Shown piece by piece: positions 17,901 through 29,870 of a DNA stretch of 64,000 bases. Origin of the DNA: Gentiana macrophylla (taxonomy: Eukaryota; Streptophyta; Magnoliopsida; Gentianales; Gentianaceae); the NCBI GenBank assembly GCA_026214975.1, contig CM047815.1:77157299-77221298 (forward strand), given 5' to 3'. The notes under the pieces were generated by a model. That model was not told the origin of the DNA, did not search any database, and saw only the letters and a list, made by a program, of their open reading frames with translations. Both the position numbers and the translations under genes were made by a program. Every line of letters starts with the position of its first letter. Position 1 is the stretch's first letter.

Positions 17901-20900
17901 CTGATCTAGCCACCTCCATTCCTAAGAAGTACTTCAGTCTTCCTAGGTCTTTGATTTCAAATTCTTCTTTCATCTCCTTCTTCACTTGTTCAATCCCAGC
18001 TCTATCATCCCCTGTGAGTATAATGTCATCCACATATACCACAAGCACAGTCACCTTGTTCCCTGCTCCTTTCTTTACAAACAAGGTGTGATCAGAATGT
18101 CCTTGTTTGAATCCCACCTTTAGAAGGAACTGCCTGAATCTATCAAACCAGGCTCTGGGACTTTGTTTCAAACCATACAGTGATTTTCTCAGTTTGCACA
18201 CCTTCCCAGGATTTTTAAGATCAAACCCTGGGGGCAAGTCCATGTACACTTCCTCCTTCAGATTCCCATGGAGGAAGGCATTCTTCACATCCAACTGGTA
18301 CAAGGGCCAATCCAAATTTACTGCCACAGAGAAAACAATTCTTACAGTATTTAGCTTAGCCACTGGAGAGAATGTCTCAGAGTAGTCAATTCCATAAGTC
18401 TGACTGTATCCCTTGGCCACCAACCTAGCCTTGTATCTTTCAATCTCACCATTAGCCTTGTGCTTGATGGTAAATATCCATCTACAACCCATCTGGTTTT
18501 TTTTTCTGCTGGTTTCTCCACCAATTCCCAGGTGTCATTTTTCACCAATGCTTTAAGTTCTTCATTTTGGTTTGCCTCCACTCAGAACTTCAGAGCCTCA
18601 TGTATGTTGGAAGGAATTTTGTGTTCAAATGCTAGAGATAAAGGCTTTATGTGTGGGAGAGAGATTTTTGTAGGTTAGGTAGTTTTGGATAGAATTTTTA
18701 CTGGGTGTTTAGTACATTCCCTAGTTGGTTTTCTGATGGCTATTGGGACATCAAGCATGAGTTCTTCATTTTGGTTTTGTAGAGTAGTGTCTGGATTTGG
18801 GTTGGTACTGGTGTGTTGGATTATGGATTCAGAACCAGTTTGGGAGTTTTTCTGTTTTCTTTGTGTGGAAGGTGAAGGTGAGTCAAGTGTTGTATTCCTG
18901 CCACTGCTGTCCATTTGCTCAAATGGTAGTTCTGGTTCTGGATCTTGAGCAGTCTGAACTTCAGTATCTCTCCCCATTTTGGACTTAGGATACCTCCTGA
19001 AGTAAGTGAGACCTTGGAATTTTGTTGCCTGATCGGGTGTCCTTGGGGTTGAGTTGTCCCCAGGCTGCCCGGTACTGCCCTCATCATTGTGTCTATCCAT
19101 TACTTCTTCATGATGTGATATACTAGGTAAGTCGACCCCAAATTGGTTGTATTGAAAGTCAGCACTGTATTGAAAATCAGCACTATCTTCTTGGTTCATT
19201 AAATACTCCCCCTGAAGATGATGCTGATTGCAATACATTTTATTTTCAAAAAAGGTGACATCCATTGTTTCAATAACCTTTTGTTTTTGGAAATCAAAGA
19301 CCCTATATCCCTTCTTGTTAGAGGAATATCCTACAAACATACATTTTGTGGACCTTGGGTCAAGTTTTACCTTGATATGTGTGAGCAAAAGTAATGCAGC
19401 CAAATTTTTTTAAAGGAAGTTCTTGGATCAGTCTAGTTTCAGGAAAACTCTTTTTTAGCTTTTCCAATGGCTTTTCAAAACCAATGCTCCTTGAGGGGAG
19501 TCTGTTGATCAGATACACTGCTGTGAGCAGTGTTTCTCCCCAAAGGTACTTAGGGCACCTTGAAGCAAGAAGAAGGGATCTAACCACCTCAAGCAAGTGT
19601 CTATTTTTCCTTTCTGATACACCATTTTGTTGTGGTGTATTGACACATGAGCTTTGATGGATAATTCCCTTTTCTGAAAAAAACTCTTTTAAAACTTTAT
19701 TATAGTACTCTGTTCCATTGTCTGTTCTGAGGATCTCTATTTTAGTGTGGAACTGAGTGTTAACCATGTTATAAAAGATTTTAAAAGCCTGTTCAACCTC
19801 AGATTTTTCTTTTAACAAATAAACCCAGGATACACGAGTATGATCATCAATAAAAGACACAAACCACCTCTTACCATTCACAGTGGACTGCTTGGATGGA
19901 CCCCAAACATCACTGTGTATGAGTGTGAAGGGTTTGGTTGGTTTGTATGGTTGAGAAACATAGACACTCCTTTTATGCTTAGATAATTCACAGATTTCAC
20001 AATGAAATTCAGAAATCTTTTTGTTTAAAAAAAGGTTAAGAAACAGTTTTTTCATATAACTAAAGCCAGGGTGTCCTAATCTAGCATGCCACATCATGAT
20101 TTCATTATTGGACACAATGGATGAGTGGTAACAAGCACTCCTTAGTTCTTCCTTATTCCTGGCATGATCTTTTTCCTCCAAAATGTAGAGACCATTCTGG
20201 ACTTCAGCACTGCCAATCTCCTTCCCCAAAGTCACATCATGCAACTTACAGTCAATGGCAGAAAACATCACTCTACAATTGGTCTCTGAGACCAATTTAT
20301 TAATGTAAATCGAGTTGCGAGGATAATTTTGGGATATGAAGCACATTATGTAGGGTTAAATTTGGTGAGATAGTAATGGATCCTTGCACTGCAATGACAA
20401 AGATAGGATCCATCTCGCTATCTTAACCCTTTGATTTCCCCCACATGGAAAATAGGAGTCAAATTTTTCAGAGGCATGTGTCATGTGATCTGTTGTACCT
20501 GAATCAATGATCCAGTGTGTATCAGGGTGAGATTTATGAATGGAAAGGGCAAAGACATTACCAGATTCAGTGAGGTTGTATTGAGGTTTGTTGTGATTGG
20601 CTAGGAGTTGGCTTAGATGGTCTAATTGCTCCTTTGTGAGAGACAGCTGTCCAGAGACCTTTTCACTTGGTTCTGATGACACCTGATTTGCCCTGCTGTT
20701 GTCTCTTCCACCATTGTACTGATTCCTTGGTTTCCAGTTTGGGGGTTTTCCATGTATTCCCCAACAGATTTCCCTTGTGTGACCTTGTTTTTTACAATGA
20801 TCACACCACATCTTTTGCTTCCTGCCTTTCTGGTCATTTCCAGTGGTTGCAACTAAAGCTGATGCTTCATTTAACCTTCGAGATACACGAATCGTAGGTG

Positions 20901-23900
20901 AGATATTGGTGGAATTTCCATCATCTCCTACTCCTCCTGGAGTTGTGACTCCAGATGACTGATTCGAAGAGCCGGAACTCAGTTCGCTGGTCATTACGGC
21001 TCGGAGATACATTTTGATCTAGGATTCTTGATTGAACCTAGGCTCCGATACCATGTTATAAAAGTAGAAGGAAGGAAATTATTTTATTATTTCTTAGAAA
21101 AAGTATTTTACAATGATAGGAGACTTGATTTAAATAGGTAGAGGACCTAGAGCCTTCTCTGAATTGAATTCCTTGATTTTAGGAATCAATTAAGATTGGC
21201 TGTTACAATCATAATAATATAAAATCAAGACAGAATATTCTAATAAAGGAAACAGCGGCTACTAGTCCTAACAAACCCTACTGCACTCATTTTAAACACT
21301 AAGAAGGCCAAACTGCCCTTTTTCTCAACATTATGTGGCTCAAATTGGAGTGAAATTTGAACAAAAGACGCATATACTTATTCATTTTGTAAGGTTGCTT
21401 CATTGTAATGCATCCATTTGAAGAAGTTGGATGCCACATGCAATTTTTGCAAGTTGGGCAGGCAATAAAGTATTGTTGCTGAAATATTGTATAGATTTTT
21501 GTTAAGTTTGGTTTGGCTCCTGTTACAATAAATGAAGTATTAATATCTAATATTAGAGTCCATCCACCATTGCAGTTTAGGGAGACTTGTGGTGAATACC
21601 TCGTTCCTGCTGCAGTTTAGAGATACCTCATGTGTTATGCTGATTTCTTTTATGCCAGTGATTGTAGTAGCCAACCTTATTTGGATATTAGTGCTAACGC
21701 ATGCAACTATTTTTTTGTAATATTTGTTTGAGTAATTAAATTTCTCCATGTATATCTTTCTTTGACAATTCATTTCAAACTACTTGTTCCTTTCAAATAT
21801 CCATAAATTAAGATGGTAGAACTTTTTTCTTTAGTGGTTTATTATCAAAACTTATTTGATTTATGTCAATATTGGCAGGAAGAATTTGAATTTCACTATG
21901 CTGGGTTCAGAACACCAAACATTCATAATCTATCTGATCTAGTACAAGCAAATCTTGGAGTGGAGGTTCAATAAGTTTTTACCCCCTCTTTCTTGTGTTT
22001 ATTATTGCTTTTATGGAGATTTTTCCTTGTACCAATTCCTTCCCATTGTTATAGTTGTAATTTTCATTTGATTTTCATTCTGATGGATTTGTTTTTCTTA
22101 TCATTATAGGCAAGAAGATTGGGTCGCTTGCAGCTCTCAGATTCGTCTGAGGATTCTTCAAACATTTTGGTTTTTCAGGTTTGTACTAATCGACGTGTAG
22201 TTGTTTTGCTTAAATTTTACTATAGTCAGATCTACCATTATTAATTGTTACTAAATTCTTCGCTATCTTTATCCTTTTGGGATTCAGTTTTCTGCTCGGA
22301 CTGCTTTGAAGGCGGACATTATTTTCCTGTCCGGAAGCCTTCCACTAGATGCAAACATCCATGAGCGGGTTGCCAGCCTTTCAGGTGCTTCTTGTGTCTA
22401 CTTTTCGATTAGTCTATGCAGACCATTTAGGAAGGATGCTTGTTACATATTGCAGCTTTAAGCCAGCTCGAAATATGACATTACATGATCGGGTTCAACA
22501 TATCCAGCTACAAATTGAGGATTACAGTAATTTTTAAGTGAGGCAAAGTAGGTTTGGTGATGCATGGTTGAACAAACTAGAAAATCTGTTTGATTTGTGG
22601 GCTTTAACTGTACCTTGCAAGACCATTGGTATACCCTGGGTAGTGGGGACTATAAATTTTGGGCAGAACCCAACTAGTTTTTCCTAGGGTTGTGCGTGCT
22701 TCCCTGTTTTTATATATCCACATTCTACCCTGTAAAAAAGGTCTGAACTTCTACTATAAATTAGCAGAAACAATTGTTCTTTACACAAGCTATGTATGAA
22801 GTTATCAAGTAGTTTTGTTTGTATGTTTTGTTGAGAAGCTTGCAACAGTAATCAGTTTTCTTCATGTTAGTCTTTCTTTGAGAATTTTCTTAGTGCAGAA
22901 ATGAGTATTAGCTTTCTTTTCTTTGTTCTCTATTTATCAATTTTTCTTCACTTGTAGGTAATTCACTAGGCACTCGATTAAGTGAGAAGGAAAAAGATTT
23001 TGATGACAAATTTCAAGTACGCTTCAATTTACCAGATAAGGTACATTAAATTTGCCTTTTTTTAATCTTTGTTTATTATTATCTTTTATCAATTTTGTAT
23101 AGAGAACTATATGATAGACCATAAGATTTTTGTCCACTTGGAGTTGTAGGGAATCAGTTCAAGTGATTGATCATAAAGCTTCAGTATTTCTGAGAATAGG
23201 CTTTCCTAATAGACAGTGTGGACTGTTCTCTTGTTCAGACTACGCTGCACAAAGTCTGCATTTTTCTCATTCATTTTGACAATTCACCTCTGCTCTAAAC
23301 CAACATAAATCATTTCTGGAACGCATTTCCAGCTAAGGAAGCAATTTTCGCAGCATGACTCCCGCTTTACATTTATACCAACTTATTGACACCTGCTATA
23401 CATTTATAGCTTAGCCTTGGCTGTCTTATCAGGAGCTATCTGTTATTGCATTTTAAAGCCTCTGATAAATTACCGTCTCACCTAAAAAGTTAAGCGGTTA
23501 TGGAGAAGTGCAAGTAACATACCCCCTCACTCGTGGACTTGCCAATACATGTACAAGAGTAGACATGTTGTAGCGAAGTAGCAGCACTAGTAGTGGTTTT
23601 TGTTGTAGCAGCAGTAGTAATATTTTCCCCCCTCCCTTTTAACAAATGGGGTAGCCAAGTTGACCTTGTGATATGATACTTATCATATCAAATAAAATTA
23701 TAATCTTCTGAAGTGTAATTTGTACATGTGTACTTTGTAACACCTTAATATGGTCGTATTTTCAGGTTGATAATGAATCTGTCGCAGTTGGTAAGGTAGC
23801 TCTTGCAAATCTGCTGGGTGGAATTGGTTATTTTTATGGACAGTCCAAGATTTCTCTGCCGAGTGCATCTAGCGTAAGCTTCTTTCATTTATCCTTATCG

Positions 23901-26900
23901 GTTGTGTGATATAATGTGTTTTGGATGTAATTATAGTGTAGCATTTGTTGCCTGAATCTACATTCTTTGGTTTCTTGAATAGTTGTGCATGTAATCCTGC
24001 TTAATTATTTGCTGTTTATCACTGGTAAATTTTCTTCTGTTCCAGATTCGTACAGATTTATCTACTTTCTTTCTGCTGCTCAGCATTCTACGTTTGCATT
24101 TCAAATTGTCTTTTGTGTAGTCAATTTCTTGAGTATGGGGTCCTTATGCGATGGAACTCTTGTGTCTGATGTTGAATGTTTGTGGAAAAGGCTTTCATTG
24201 GGCTGTGATTTTATGCAGATAAAACACGCTGATAATTTTATGTTGTACTGGCCAGCTGAGCTGTATACAGCAGTTCCTAGCAGACCCTTTTTCCCCAGGG
24301 GATTTTTATGGGACGAAGGATTTCACCAACTACTAGTTTGGTGAGTAGTACAATTGAGTTCTGCAGCTCTGCTTTGAAATTTTGTGTTTTTGTAATAAAT
24401 TGGCTGCATTTCATGTCCAACCTCAATGCTTTTTTATGTATAGGCTGCATTTTATGTCCAAGATCAATGTTTTTTTATACACTGGATGCATTTTATGCCC
24501 CACGTCTATGTATGAAGAGGTTTCTTTTCATTATTTTCCTTTTCTTATAGGCGTTGGGATGTTAACATTTGCTTGGACATCATTGGACATTGGCTAGATT
24601 TGATGAACATTGATGGATGGATTCCACGTGAACAAATATTGGGTGCTGAAGCATTAAGGTAAAAGTATACATTCTTTTTCTGCCTAGTTGCCAATTGGAC
24701 CCTATCTTATTGAACAATATAATGGAATTTACAGTAAGGTTCCTCCAGAATTTGTTGTGCAGCATCCGACAAATGGAAATCCACCCACACTTTTCTTGGT
24801 TTTACGTGGTAAATTTTCTTTCTTTTTTATCTGTGTAAATTCTGTGTTACCTATTTTTGTGAACATTATGGCATCTTGGTTACTTGCTCCTATAGGGTTG
24901 TCTTAATATTTAGGATATGTTGCTCTTTCTAATCGGAAAGCAGCAAACTGCAGGCATGATATTCATAGTTGTTTCATGTTACTGAGATAGTTGTGAACGT
25001 GATCAGTGAGTTTATAGCATTGCTGTTCAATCTTCTTGTAGAAACACAATTTCTTTTTTTCTAATTCTGAATAACCTAGAACTATTAGGTGTTGGTCCTA
25101 CTTCAATCGGATTAGTTGTCAATGTCTTTTGTATATAAACCTGTATTCAGGCCTTGAGTTTCCATAATCCTTATCTGACTTTGTTGTTTACAAGAATTCC
25201 ACTTCATCTGAACGATGTTCAAGTTAATACCCTGCTACAGTTTTGTGATATGTTGCTCAGAGTATTTTGATGACTTGCACTAATGAGCTGACTGCTTACT
25301 TCCAAGAACTCACTTTGTGTAGATCTGATTTGCGCCTTGAATGGGAAGAAGTTTGCTGCAGCTGAAAGCAATAACATCTCTTTGTTCCTGGATCGAGCAT
25401 TTGTTCGTCTTGAAGCCTGGTTTAAATGGTTCAATACTACCCAATCCGGTAAGAATAGGGATCCTTTAAATAAATAAAAAGGGATCCTCTACCTCAGTAA
25501 ATTTGCTGTCATTACCACCCTTGACTTTTAAGTATGGCAAGTGGAGTCTGTAGAAGTAAATATATGTTTGCGGATTGTGCATGCGTTTTTAAAGTTTTCT
25601 TTGGTAATATGACTGAGAGCTGCAAACCCTAAATGGGAAGAAGTGATTTGCATTTGATACATGCCTACTGTTTCTCAGGCGCAGTATCTCGGTTGTTAAT
25701 TCAGTGAGCTATCCATGCATACTTTTTTGCTTTGAAAAATACTCGTAATATTTGGTGGGTGAAAGTATGCCTTTTTTAACCTAAATTTGTTTCCCATTTG
25801 TTGCAAACCTTAATGCAGTTATGCATATGACGTTTCTAATGTGCAGCAGCTGTCGTTTTGTTTTTCCTGTACTGTACATGTTAGTTGTGTCTTCGGTATT
25901 ATCTGCAGTAATGAGATGTATTACATAGCTATTATTCTCTAAATGTTAATTGACCAGTTCTACTTTCTATATTTGTGTATTAAACATTGTGAGTCGTGAC
26001 ATTTCTTCACAGGAACAAATCCCACTAGCTATTTTTGGCATGGAAGAGATGGCTCAACCAATCGTGAGCTTAATCCGAAGGTAATGTTCCGTGTTAATGT
26101 TTGTTGTTATTGAAGTCTGAAAATAACCGTTTAAAGCAATCTTTGTAATCCGTGTTTTGCAGAGCGTTAGTTATCCGTGTGTTTGTTTGTTGTATAAGTA
26201 ACAATTATCTTTGTCTGCTTCCAGACTCTGTCTTCTGGATTCGATGATTATCCTCGTGCATCACACCCAAGTAAAGATGAGCGGCATATAGATCTCAGAT
26301 GTTGGATGCATCTTGCAGCTGATTGCATGCACTCGATTTCCAGACTACTTAACAAGGAAAACGAACAGGGGCAGGTAATAGTTATGAAAGTGTCATGATA
26401 AATCGAGTTTTATGGAGTTTTTGCATGTGGTTGTTTCATATTATTTGATGAACTGGTGCAGAGGTATGCCTTGACATCAAAGCTGCTCTCAGATTTTGAT
26501 CGCTTAAATCTGGTATCTCTAATTTTCTTTACTTTTGTTCATTACTGTCGAAGCAGACGTCTGATTCCTTATCTTTTATCTTGCCATCGCAGCTTTTAGG
26601 CTTAAGCTTAAGTGTCCTGTTCTAAGATGCTTAATCAACTTTTTTTTTCAGATGCACTTAGACAATGATTATGGAGCTTATTTTGATTTTGGGAATCACT
26701 CTGAGAAGGTGCTTTTTCTGTTTCTTGTGTGTGGTCACTATATCCTATTACTATTGCCGGACTATTTTAGTCACATTTTTCTCCATGCTTTTAAGTTCAC
26801 AATCTTCAAAATCATCTTAGATTTTACTCATTTTACTTGCCACATTTTTCCCCATGCTTATAAGTGCACAATCTTCAAATTTGTGTATGAAAACTTGGCG

Positions 26901-28400
26901 GCAGCAGCCCTGCCTTGAGTTACTTCAAACTCTTAAAGATGGGCATAGCTACCTAGATTTTGGTTAGCTGTAACCGTTGTCTCCTGGGAAATCAAATGGA
27001 TTTCAATTAGATTTAAAGAATCGGAAAAAAGAAGTATGAGGTTATTTACATTCTATGGTCGGCAGTATCACTTTCGTTTTCTTTATCCTTTTTAAATAAC
27101 GAGTTGCATAAACGCTGTGAAGATTGGTTCTTTCACTGGGGAACTCTGAAAGGTTCCTTCACCATGGCTCTTTGAAGGTTGGTATAGCTTCTGCAACCTA
27201 TCCAGCTCCTTTACTTGAGAGGTTGTTTAATTAACCTCACCTACATTTGTAGTAGGCGATATGAATTTATTCAACTTATAAATAGTTCAGCATGTAGGAA
27301 AGCCTCGTAGATGGCATGTCGTTTGCTGGTGGTATATCTCTAAGAATCAAAATGCATTTACTACACTCTCAGCGTGTTTAACATCATTCATACCTTGAAA
27401 GCTCCCTCTTTCTATTTTTTATGCTTACAAGTTGTACCTCTTTTGATCCTAAACCAAATTCGATATTGTAGGTTAGGTTAAATTGGCAAGTGAAGGTGGT
27501 CAACAATCACCCGAGTCGAGAGCTTATAAGGGAAGTGTTGGAGAAACCTGTGTTGAGATTGGTTCCTCATATTGGTTATGTCAGCTTTTTCCCCTTTATG
27601 GGTAAGCTTATCCCACCAGTAAGTAAATGAGTCCCCTCTGTATCCTCATCTTTTCATTTCAGAAATCATTGCTCGTTTTCTAACTACATACTTTTATTTT
27701 TCCAGGAATCAAGAATATTAGAAAAGCAGCTTGATCTCATATCAAACAGGAGTATCTTGTGGACAGATTATGGACTCAGATCTCTGGCAAAAACAAGGTG
27801 AGGATGAATATTAACCTCTTTATCCCCGGATTCCCATCGGATTTGTCTTGCATGATTTTAATTCTAGAAAAAAAAAAAAGTGTCTTTCATCGGTATTCCA
27901 AAAAATAAATGTGATTCAACTGTTTATTCAGTTCTATATACATGAAACGCAACACCGAGCATGATCCACCATATTGGAGGGGACCTGTTTGGATGAACAT
28001 GAACTACTTGATTCTTTCAGCACTTGACCATTATTCGAAAGGTATGCCACTAACTGAAATTTGCTTTCTATAACACTCTTCCTAAGTAACTTGATGGGAC
28101 TTGGATTTTGTAGTGAATGGACCATATAGGGAGAAGGCCAAGGATATCTACAGTGAACTGAGAATCAACTTGATCAGGTACAATATCCTTGAGATATTTT
28201 TTGTTGACTTTTGAGAGTAGGGGGGGAATAATAATAATAATGATAACGGGTACAGGAATGTGGTAAGGAATTATAAAGAGACGGGCTATTTTTGGGAACA
28301 GTATGATCAGAAGAAGGGGAAAGGAAAGGGTGCACGCGTCTTTACTGGCTGGACAGCTCTGGTCCTATTAATCATGGCAGAAGAGTATAACGCTTGTTAG
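14959..28400 (+). CDS. GCS1: Mannosyl-oligosaccharide glucosidase (alpha-glucosidase I, GH63)
   Basis: Twenty-two exons join in phase to 852 residues: 14959-15258, 15353-15426, 15621-15872, 16445-16619, 21879-21965, 22110-22178, 22288-22384, 22958-23040, 23766-23873, 24219-24340, 24551-24658, 24735-24808, 25323-25448, 26013-26080, 26225-26374, 26462-26512, 26652-26708, 27472-27618, 27706-27797, 27932-28041, 28114-28177 and 28256-28400. A basic N-terminus and one membrane segment (about 54-74) give a type II ER protein with a lumenal GH63 domain. The hallmark [11 protein letters not shown] is at 442-452. The enzyme removes the outermost alpha-1,2 glucose from Glc3Man9GlcNAc2 on new glycoproteins. 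Intron 4 (16620-21878) holds a full copia insertion, but exons and splice sites are undamaged. Confidence 0.96.
16800..17078 (-). repeat. 3' LTR of the intronic copia element
   Basis: It matches 21054-21330 almost throughout. Differences include a 2-bp indel at the GACAGAGAAT stretch and small changes near TTAATTTA/TTGGCTG. It abuts the TTATG target duplication on its outer side. Confidence 0.92.
17073..17580 (-). pseudogene. Copia RNase H domain, frame-disrupted
   Basis: The C-terminal 139 codons are open ([60 protein letters not shown]), covering most of RNase H. Just upstream (17490-17580) the sequence for the first catalytic segment is recognisable only across several small indels, so the domain cannot be made in one piece. 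Confidence 0.85.
17079..17095 (-). other. Polypurine tract of the intronic copia element
   Basis: On the element strand this reads AACTTGAGGGGGAG directly before the 3' LTR, the site where plus-strand DNA synthesis starts. Purine-rich sequence of this form is typical of copia elements. Confidence 0.8.
17584..18581 (-). pseudogene. Copia reverse transcriptase domain
   Basis: A 302-codon open stretch carries the RVT_2 signature: [28 protein letters not shown], and the catalytic YVDD in [14 protein letters not shown] frameshift near 18490 separates it from the [15 protein letters not shown] lead-in, and it ends in a shifted frame after the TRPDISYL segment. The RT core residues are present, but continuity with gag and RNase H is lost. 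Confidence 0.88.
18675..20346 (-). pseudogene. Copia integrase and linker
   Basis: The first part (20346-19360) holds the GAG-pre-integrase HHCC zinc site ([14 protein letters not shown]) and the rve core with HSDVWGPS and RTDNGTEY, followed by the [14 protein letters not shown] glutamate motif. After a frameshift near 19400 the open frame continues (19403-18675) through [18 protein letters not shown] and a serine/asparagine-rich linker to the RT. Confidence 0.88.
20356..21012 (-). pseudogene. Copia gag remnant and protease, gag core missing
   Basis: The frame starts about 40 bases inside the 5' LTR. It contains a zinc knuckle CX2CX4HX4C ([14 protein letters not shown], about 20762-20815) and the aspartic protease motif DSGTTDHMT (about 20480-20510), after which a frameshift occurs. 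Only about 60 residues precede the knuckle region, whereas related elements have a UBN2 gag domain of 150-200 residues. The capsid-forming part seems to have been deleted. Confidence 0.75.
21041..21053 (-). other. Primer binding site of the intronic copia element
   Basis: Read on the element strand, TGGTATCGGAGCC begins directly after the 5' LTR. It differs at one position from TGGTATCAGAGCC, the usual copia primer site complementary to the 3' end of initiator methionine tRNA. Confidence 0.85.
21054..21330 (-). repeat. 5' LTR of the intronic copia element
   Basis: A 277-bp copy of the LTR at 16800-17078, bounded by the primer binding site and by the TTATG target duplication. Its outer end reads CTCAACA on the plus strand. 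Confidence 0.92.
24401..24512 (+). repeat. Three tandem units of about 42 bp in GCS1 intron 10
   Basis: The motif GGCTGCATTTTATGTCCAA...TCAATG...TTTTTTAT occurs three times in a row, at about 24401, 24443 and 24485. The last copy is diverged and shortened. It lies between the donor at 24341 and the acceptor at 24550. Confidence 0.75.
26772..26880 (+). repeat. Tandem duplication of about 70 bp in GCS1 intron 17
   Basis: CACATTTTTCTCCATGCTTTTAAGTTCACAATCTTCAAA at 26772 recurs at 26842 with four substitutions. It is a local duplication in intron sequence with no coding meaning. Confidence 0.75.
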
Positions 28401-28797
28401 AAAGACTGCTTTCAGCTTCCCACCCACCAGCTTTTGCATTTTATTGGAATACTATACTTTATATATACATACAGCAGCCGCTCAGATCAGTGCTGGGTCA
28501 TACATTTTAGTTGTCTGACTCTGACGTGTTAATCCTATTTATAAAACAAGACGAAGGTGCCTCTTGCCCTTGTTAGAAAAAGCATGAGGGCCGGAAGGTA
28601 GGATCTTTTAGAGCAATTGCATCGGTTTATTTTAACAGGTTCTCTTTGTTACAGATTCAAATATTTCATACTTTCATTTTATAGAATAATAATGAAACCC
28701 CATTTTTGCGTGTATACAATTGCGTTCGTTGGAATCCCCGTAGTCAATAATGGGAATCTATAGCGAATTATGTGAGTAGAGATTTGACATTATGTAC
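28401..28797. other. GCS1 3' flanking region
   Basis: Contains the likely GCS1 3' UTR. Possible polyadenylation signals are AT-rich (TATAAATAGG-like near 28530, AATAATAATGAAA near 28690). No other gene was recognised. Confidence 0.35.
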
Positions 28798-29030
28798 GTT
28801 AGTAAAACAATATTGACGTCTTTATTTTCACCCCAGCGATTCTTACACCACATCAATCAACCTTTTTAATGTCCGATTCTTGAGTGTTTGAAGTTAGATT
28901 TCAACATTCAGAAATAGACTCCATAATAGAGACTTTAAAAAGGCTGATTCAGTGTGGTGTAGTGGTCGAAGGGTTGGGGTGAAAATAAATGGGTCCACAA
29001 TACTTGGCAAGCATGTGTGGTGATTCAACC
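28798..29030. mobile_element. Long hairpin MITE between GCS1 and NUP54
   Basis: The left arm TTTATTTTCACCCCAGCGATTCTTACACCACA ... ACCTTTTTAA pairs with the right arm TTTAAAAAGG ... TGTGGTGTAGTGGTCGAAGGGTTGGGGTGAAAATAAA. Together they form inverted repeats of about 55-80 bp around a loop of about 60 bp. There is no coding capacity. Its position in the 3' spacer between convergent genes is typical of MITEs. Exact ends and target duplication were not resolved. Confidence 0.65.
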
Positions 29031-29870
29031 ATGAATGATTTCTGATGGATTTAAATGTGTACTTATTTTTTTAAAATTTACCTTATTTGTATAATATCTA
29101 CAAGAGCATGGAGTTAAATAATGATTTCTGATGGATGTAATATGACAAGATGTTTTTTTTTTTTTTTTTTACTTTTGGATTTTAACATAGTTAGCTAGTT
29201 TATATTTACAGATTTACAGACTACGCATTGCAGGAGTTTTCATTTTTGGTAGTTTTGACAATGCATCTTATCAAGTGTGATCGAGTAATTATTAACCCTT
29301 TTGAAGTCTATATTTGCCCTATCATGTAGTACCTTATCCTGCCATAACATTTTCCCCTGTTGGAAGCAAACGGTTGCAGTTGAATGAACATACATACATA
29401 CATACAGACTTTTGAAAAAGTAGCAAATCCTCTTTCAATCAAAAGATCCTTAGCTAGGCAAACGGATGCAAATGATTCGTTCAATTTGCCACATGTGCAT
29501 GTTCTTCTTCCTCGTAGCTAGGCATTATCTTTGACTTGTTTAATAAGATGATATACAGGTCTCTCTCTCTCTCTCTCTAACCAGACTACATAATAAGCAT
29601 ACTACTACTACTACTACTACTACTACATTGACAATGGAAAAACTTCAAAGATAATGCAGCAACTACTACTGCTACTACTACAATGCAGCAACCCATTCAT
29701 TCGCAAAGGAAAAGCTTCCATTTCTAACCTCAGTTCTGTTAGGCATCACTTTTCAATTGACTTCAAAACAGCACAACTCACGCTTTGCTCATGGTCTGTC
29801 AAACACTGTTGAAATAAATGGACAAAGAAAATGGGATGGAAAAATGAGGGCTGCCTTAGGGTACACCCTT
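29031..29870. other. NUP54 3' flanking region with microsatellites
   Basis: AT-rich spacer containing a T-run (29154-29171), a CATA repeat (29388-29405), a (TC)n run (29560-29578), and an (ACT)n run (29602-29625) followed by more ACT/GCT triplets to 29681. The end nearest 29870 should include the NUP54 3' UTR. No gene was recognised. Confidence 0.6.

Larger units (their letters stand above)
16800..21330 (-). mobile_element. Ty1/copia LTR retrotransposon inserted in GCS1 intron 4
   Basis: The 4531-bp element has LTRs of 279 and 277 bp with TGTTGAG...TATAACA ends, flanked by a 5-bp target duplication TTATG (16795-16799 and 21331-21335). It lies antisense to GCS1. Domain order on its minus strand is gag zinc knuckle, protease, integrase, reverse transcriptase, RNase H, which is the copia order. 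The frame is broken in several places and gag is shortened, so it is not autonomous. The LTRs differ at roughly 4-5% of positions including indels, which suggests a moderately recent insertion. Confidence 0.93.

Noticed and set aside
23985..24218. Open sequence upstream of GCS1 exon 10
   Set aside because: The protein family has no such segment there, and the acceptor ttatgcag at 24218 gives the conserved continuation.
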